Source: JBFLVQ01 sp040758525
GTDB lineage: Bacteria > Acidobacteriota > Blastocatellia > Chloracidobacteriales > JADJPF01
Reading direction: 5' to 3'
DNA length: 6,569 nt
Assembly (NCBI GenBank): GCA_040758525.1
Contig: JBFLVQ010000545.1
Coordinates: 1 to 6,569 of the forward strand
Shown: piece by piece, positions 5,991-6,569 of the stretch
Position numbering within the stretch: the stretch's first letter is position 1
Layout of the letters: every line of letters starts with the position of its first letter
Made by a program: the position numbers and the translations under genes
Notes under the pieces: generated by a model
Seen by the model: the letters and a program-made list of their open reading frames with translations, nothing else
What the model was told of the DNA's origin: nothing
Database searches by the model: none

Positions 5991-6124
5991 ATGGAAGTGA
6001 TTGCCAAACGATGTTGTGGTCTGGATGTGGATCAGGCGAACTGTTGTAGCTTGCTTACTAATCAGTGAAGGTAGTAAAAAACCGCGCAAAGAGGTGAGAA
6101 CCTTTAGCACGATGACACGAGACT
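5991..6124 (+). pseudogene. IS110-family transposase, N-terminal fragment, frameshifted and interrupted
   Basis: IS110 recombinases have an N-terminal RuvC-like DEDD domain. The ATG at 5991 starts MEVIAKRCCGLDVDQA, the usual opening; the Asp of GLDV is the first catalytic residue, while the common HK that follows is DQ. The frame then fails: one extra base around 6036-6040 moves the continuation TVVACLLISEGSKKP and VRTFSTMTRD to the next frame, and the original frame ends at a TGA at about 6066. The conserved next residue is Leu (TMTRDL), but only the first T of its codon remains at 6124 before GTGCG begins. About 44 residues are kept. The remaining 3' exon must lie past the intron if present. 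The longer open frame that runs from 6001 to 6327 is a chimera of this fragment and intron sequence, not a gene. Confidence 0.85.
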
Positions 6125-6385
6125 GTGCGCCGCGTAACGCGGTACTGAATCCTCGACAGAGTCGAGAGAAATTTGGAGGGATATTTCTGGGTCATCCGAT
6201 TTACCTGAAGGCAAAAGCTGGAGGGGAAAAGAGCATGTCGGAAAAGCGGAGAACATTAGAAGACGTTGAAGATGTTGCTCTGCAAGACCCGTGCGATATG
6301 GTGAAAGCTAAACAGCTTAAATACTAATTTCCAGCGGTGCAACGTCACACTCACTGCTACAACGTCTAAGAGGCAGTGCCATCAT

Positions 6386-6416
6386 GTACGAACTGTAATA
6401 GTTTCGCAGTACGTAC
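6386..6416 (+). ncRNA. EBS1 hairpin of the group II intron
   Basis: GTAC (6386-6389) pairs with GTAC (6413-6416) and ACTG (6392-6395) with CAGT (6407-6410). An internal GA/AC loop lies between the stems and TAATAGTTTCG forms an 11-nt terminal loop. In the loop AGTTTC (6400-6405) pairs with the exon end GAGACT (6119-6124) over six pairs, one of them G-U. The small internal loop sits where a coordination loop would be in known group II introns. Confidence 0.6.
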
Positions 6417-6552
6417 CTTCCACTTGATGGGCAATGACTAGCTGTCATGGTTCAGCGGGAAGTGGGAACCGAGTAGGTCGGCAATAGTAAAAAGTTAGCG
6501 TAACAAAAGCGCTCCATAAAGAAGACGCCAGAAAAAAATAAAAGAACAAAAA

Positions 6553-6569
6553 ATGATGATGATCAAAAG
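6553..6569 (+). CDS. Possible start of the intron-encoded reverse transcriptase, cut by the window edge
   Basis: Three consecutive ATG codons are followed by ATC AAA and the window end, giving MMMIK. The position after a structured domain I-III-like region and an A-rich tract is where an intron-encoded reverse transcriptase/maturase would begin. Nothing in the five residues shows the function, and there is no strong ribosome-binding site. Confidence 0.25.

Larger units (their letters stand above)
6125..6569 (+). mobile_element. Probable group II intron, 5' part (domain I onward), inserted in the IS110 gene
   Basis: The sequence opens with GTGCG, the group II consensus 5' end, exactly where the IS110 reading is lost. 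It is dense in perfect hairpins: CCGCG/CGCGG (6130-6142), CTCGAC/GTCGAG (6152-6166), AAGCT/AGCTT (6305-6318), CACTGC/GCAGTG (6352-6378) and ATGAC/GTCAT (6434-6448). An EBS1-type hairpin at 6386-6416 has a loop complementary to the last six exon bases. A long-range match AGACGTTG (6261-6268) with CAACGTCT (6360-6367) places one arm in a hairpin loop, as expected for an alpha-alpha' contact. The A-rich stretch from about 6520 resembles entry into domain IV before an intron-encoded protein. Domains V and VI and the 3' splice site are beyond the window, so class and integrity cannot be judged. EBS2 is unresolved. Confidence 0.65.

Noticed and set aside
6001..6327. 108-codon open frame on the plus strand
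   Set aside because: It begins in the wrong frame of the IS110 start, picks up the frameshifted IS110 continuation, then runs into the intron. It is a chimera, not a gene.
6112..6448. IBS2-EBS2 pairing of the group II intron
   Set aside because: Several segments can pair with the exon around 6111-6118 (GTCATC at 6191-6196, GTGCCATC at 6376-6383 with one mismatch, TGTCAT at 6443-6448). None is clearly in the expected place, so no EBS2 is called.

Overview
This 6.6-kb window looks like a decaying mobile-element region from a bacterial chromosome of moderate GC (roughly 43-45% by eye). It holds remnants of three unrelated insertion sequences (IS66, IS4/Tn5-like and IS110), the 5' part of a probable group II intron, one intact hypothetical gene, and a block of intergenic DNA made of short tandem repeats. 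No gene identifies the taxon. A high load of broken IS elements, a group II intron inside an IS, and repeat-rich spacers suit large plastic genomes such as cyanobacteria, Chloroflexi/Ktedonobacteria or giant sulfur bacteria, but that is inference only.

Layout. 1-102: possible C-terminal end of a plus-strand gene that enters from the left. 103-642: no convincing gene. 643-2131: an almost complete IS66-family element of the tnpC-only type on the minus strand, with matching terminal inverted repeats. Its transposase is killed by two in-frame stops and by a frameshift from a 13-bp tandem duplication. 2281-2511: minus-strand remnant of a HEAT-repeat gene with three in-frame stops. 2512-2729: low-complexity DNA with a degenerate 18-bp repeat and a G-rich tract. 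2730-3776: intact minus-strand gene for a 348-residue, mostly helical, HEAT-like protein of unknown function, with a possible extended -10 promoter so close to the ATG that the mRNA could be leaderless. 3938-4349: successive short tandem repeats with periods of 16, 11, 6, 9 and 8-9 bp, ending in a canonical G-quadruplex motif. 4419-5858: Tn5-like IS4 transposase, full length (480 codons including the stop) but cut by TAA and TAG; the DDE residues and the Y-R-E-K signature survive. 5859-5990: probable right end of that element, then a structured leader in front of an IS110 transposase. 5991-6124: start of the IS110 transposase gene with a +1 frameshift, cut off in a Leu codon. 6125-6569: probable group II intron beginning GTGCG.

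The strongest observation is the IS110/group II intron junction. The transposase reading stops exactly where GTGCG begins, and an 11-nt hairpin loop about 275 nt into the intron carries AGTTTC, which can pair with the last six exon bases GAGACT. This is the expected IBS1-EBS1 arrangement. Domain V and the rest of any intron-encoded reverse transcriptase would lie beyond the right edge. All three transposases are inactivated by point stops or small indels rather than large deletions, which suggests neutral decay in place. The one intact ORF lies between the mobile remnants.
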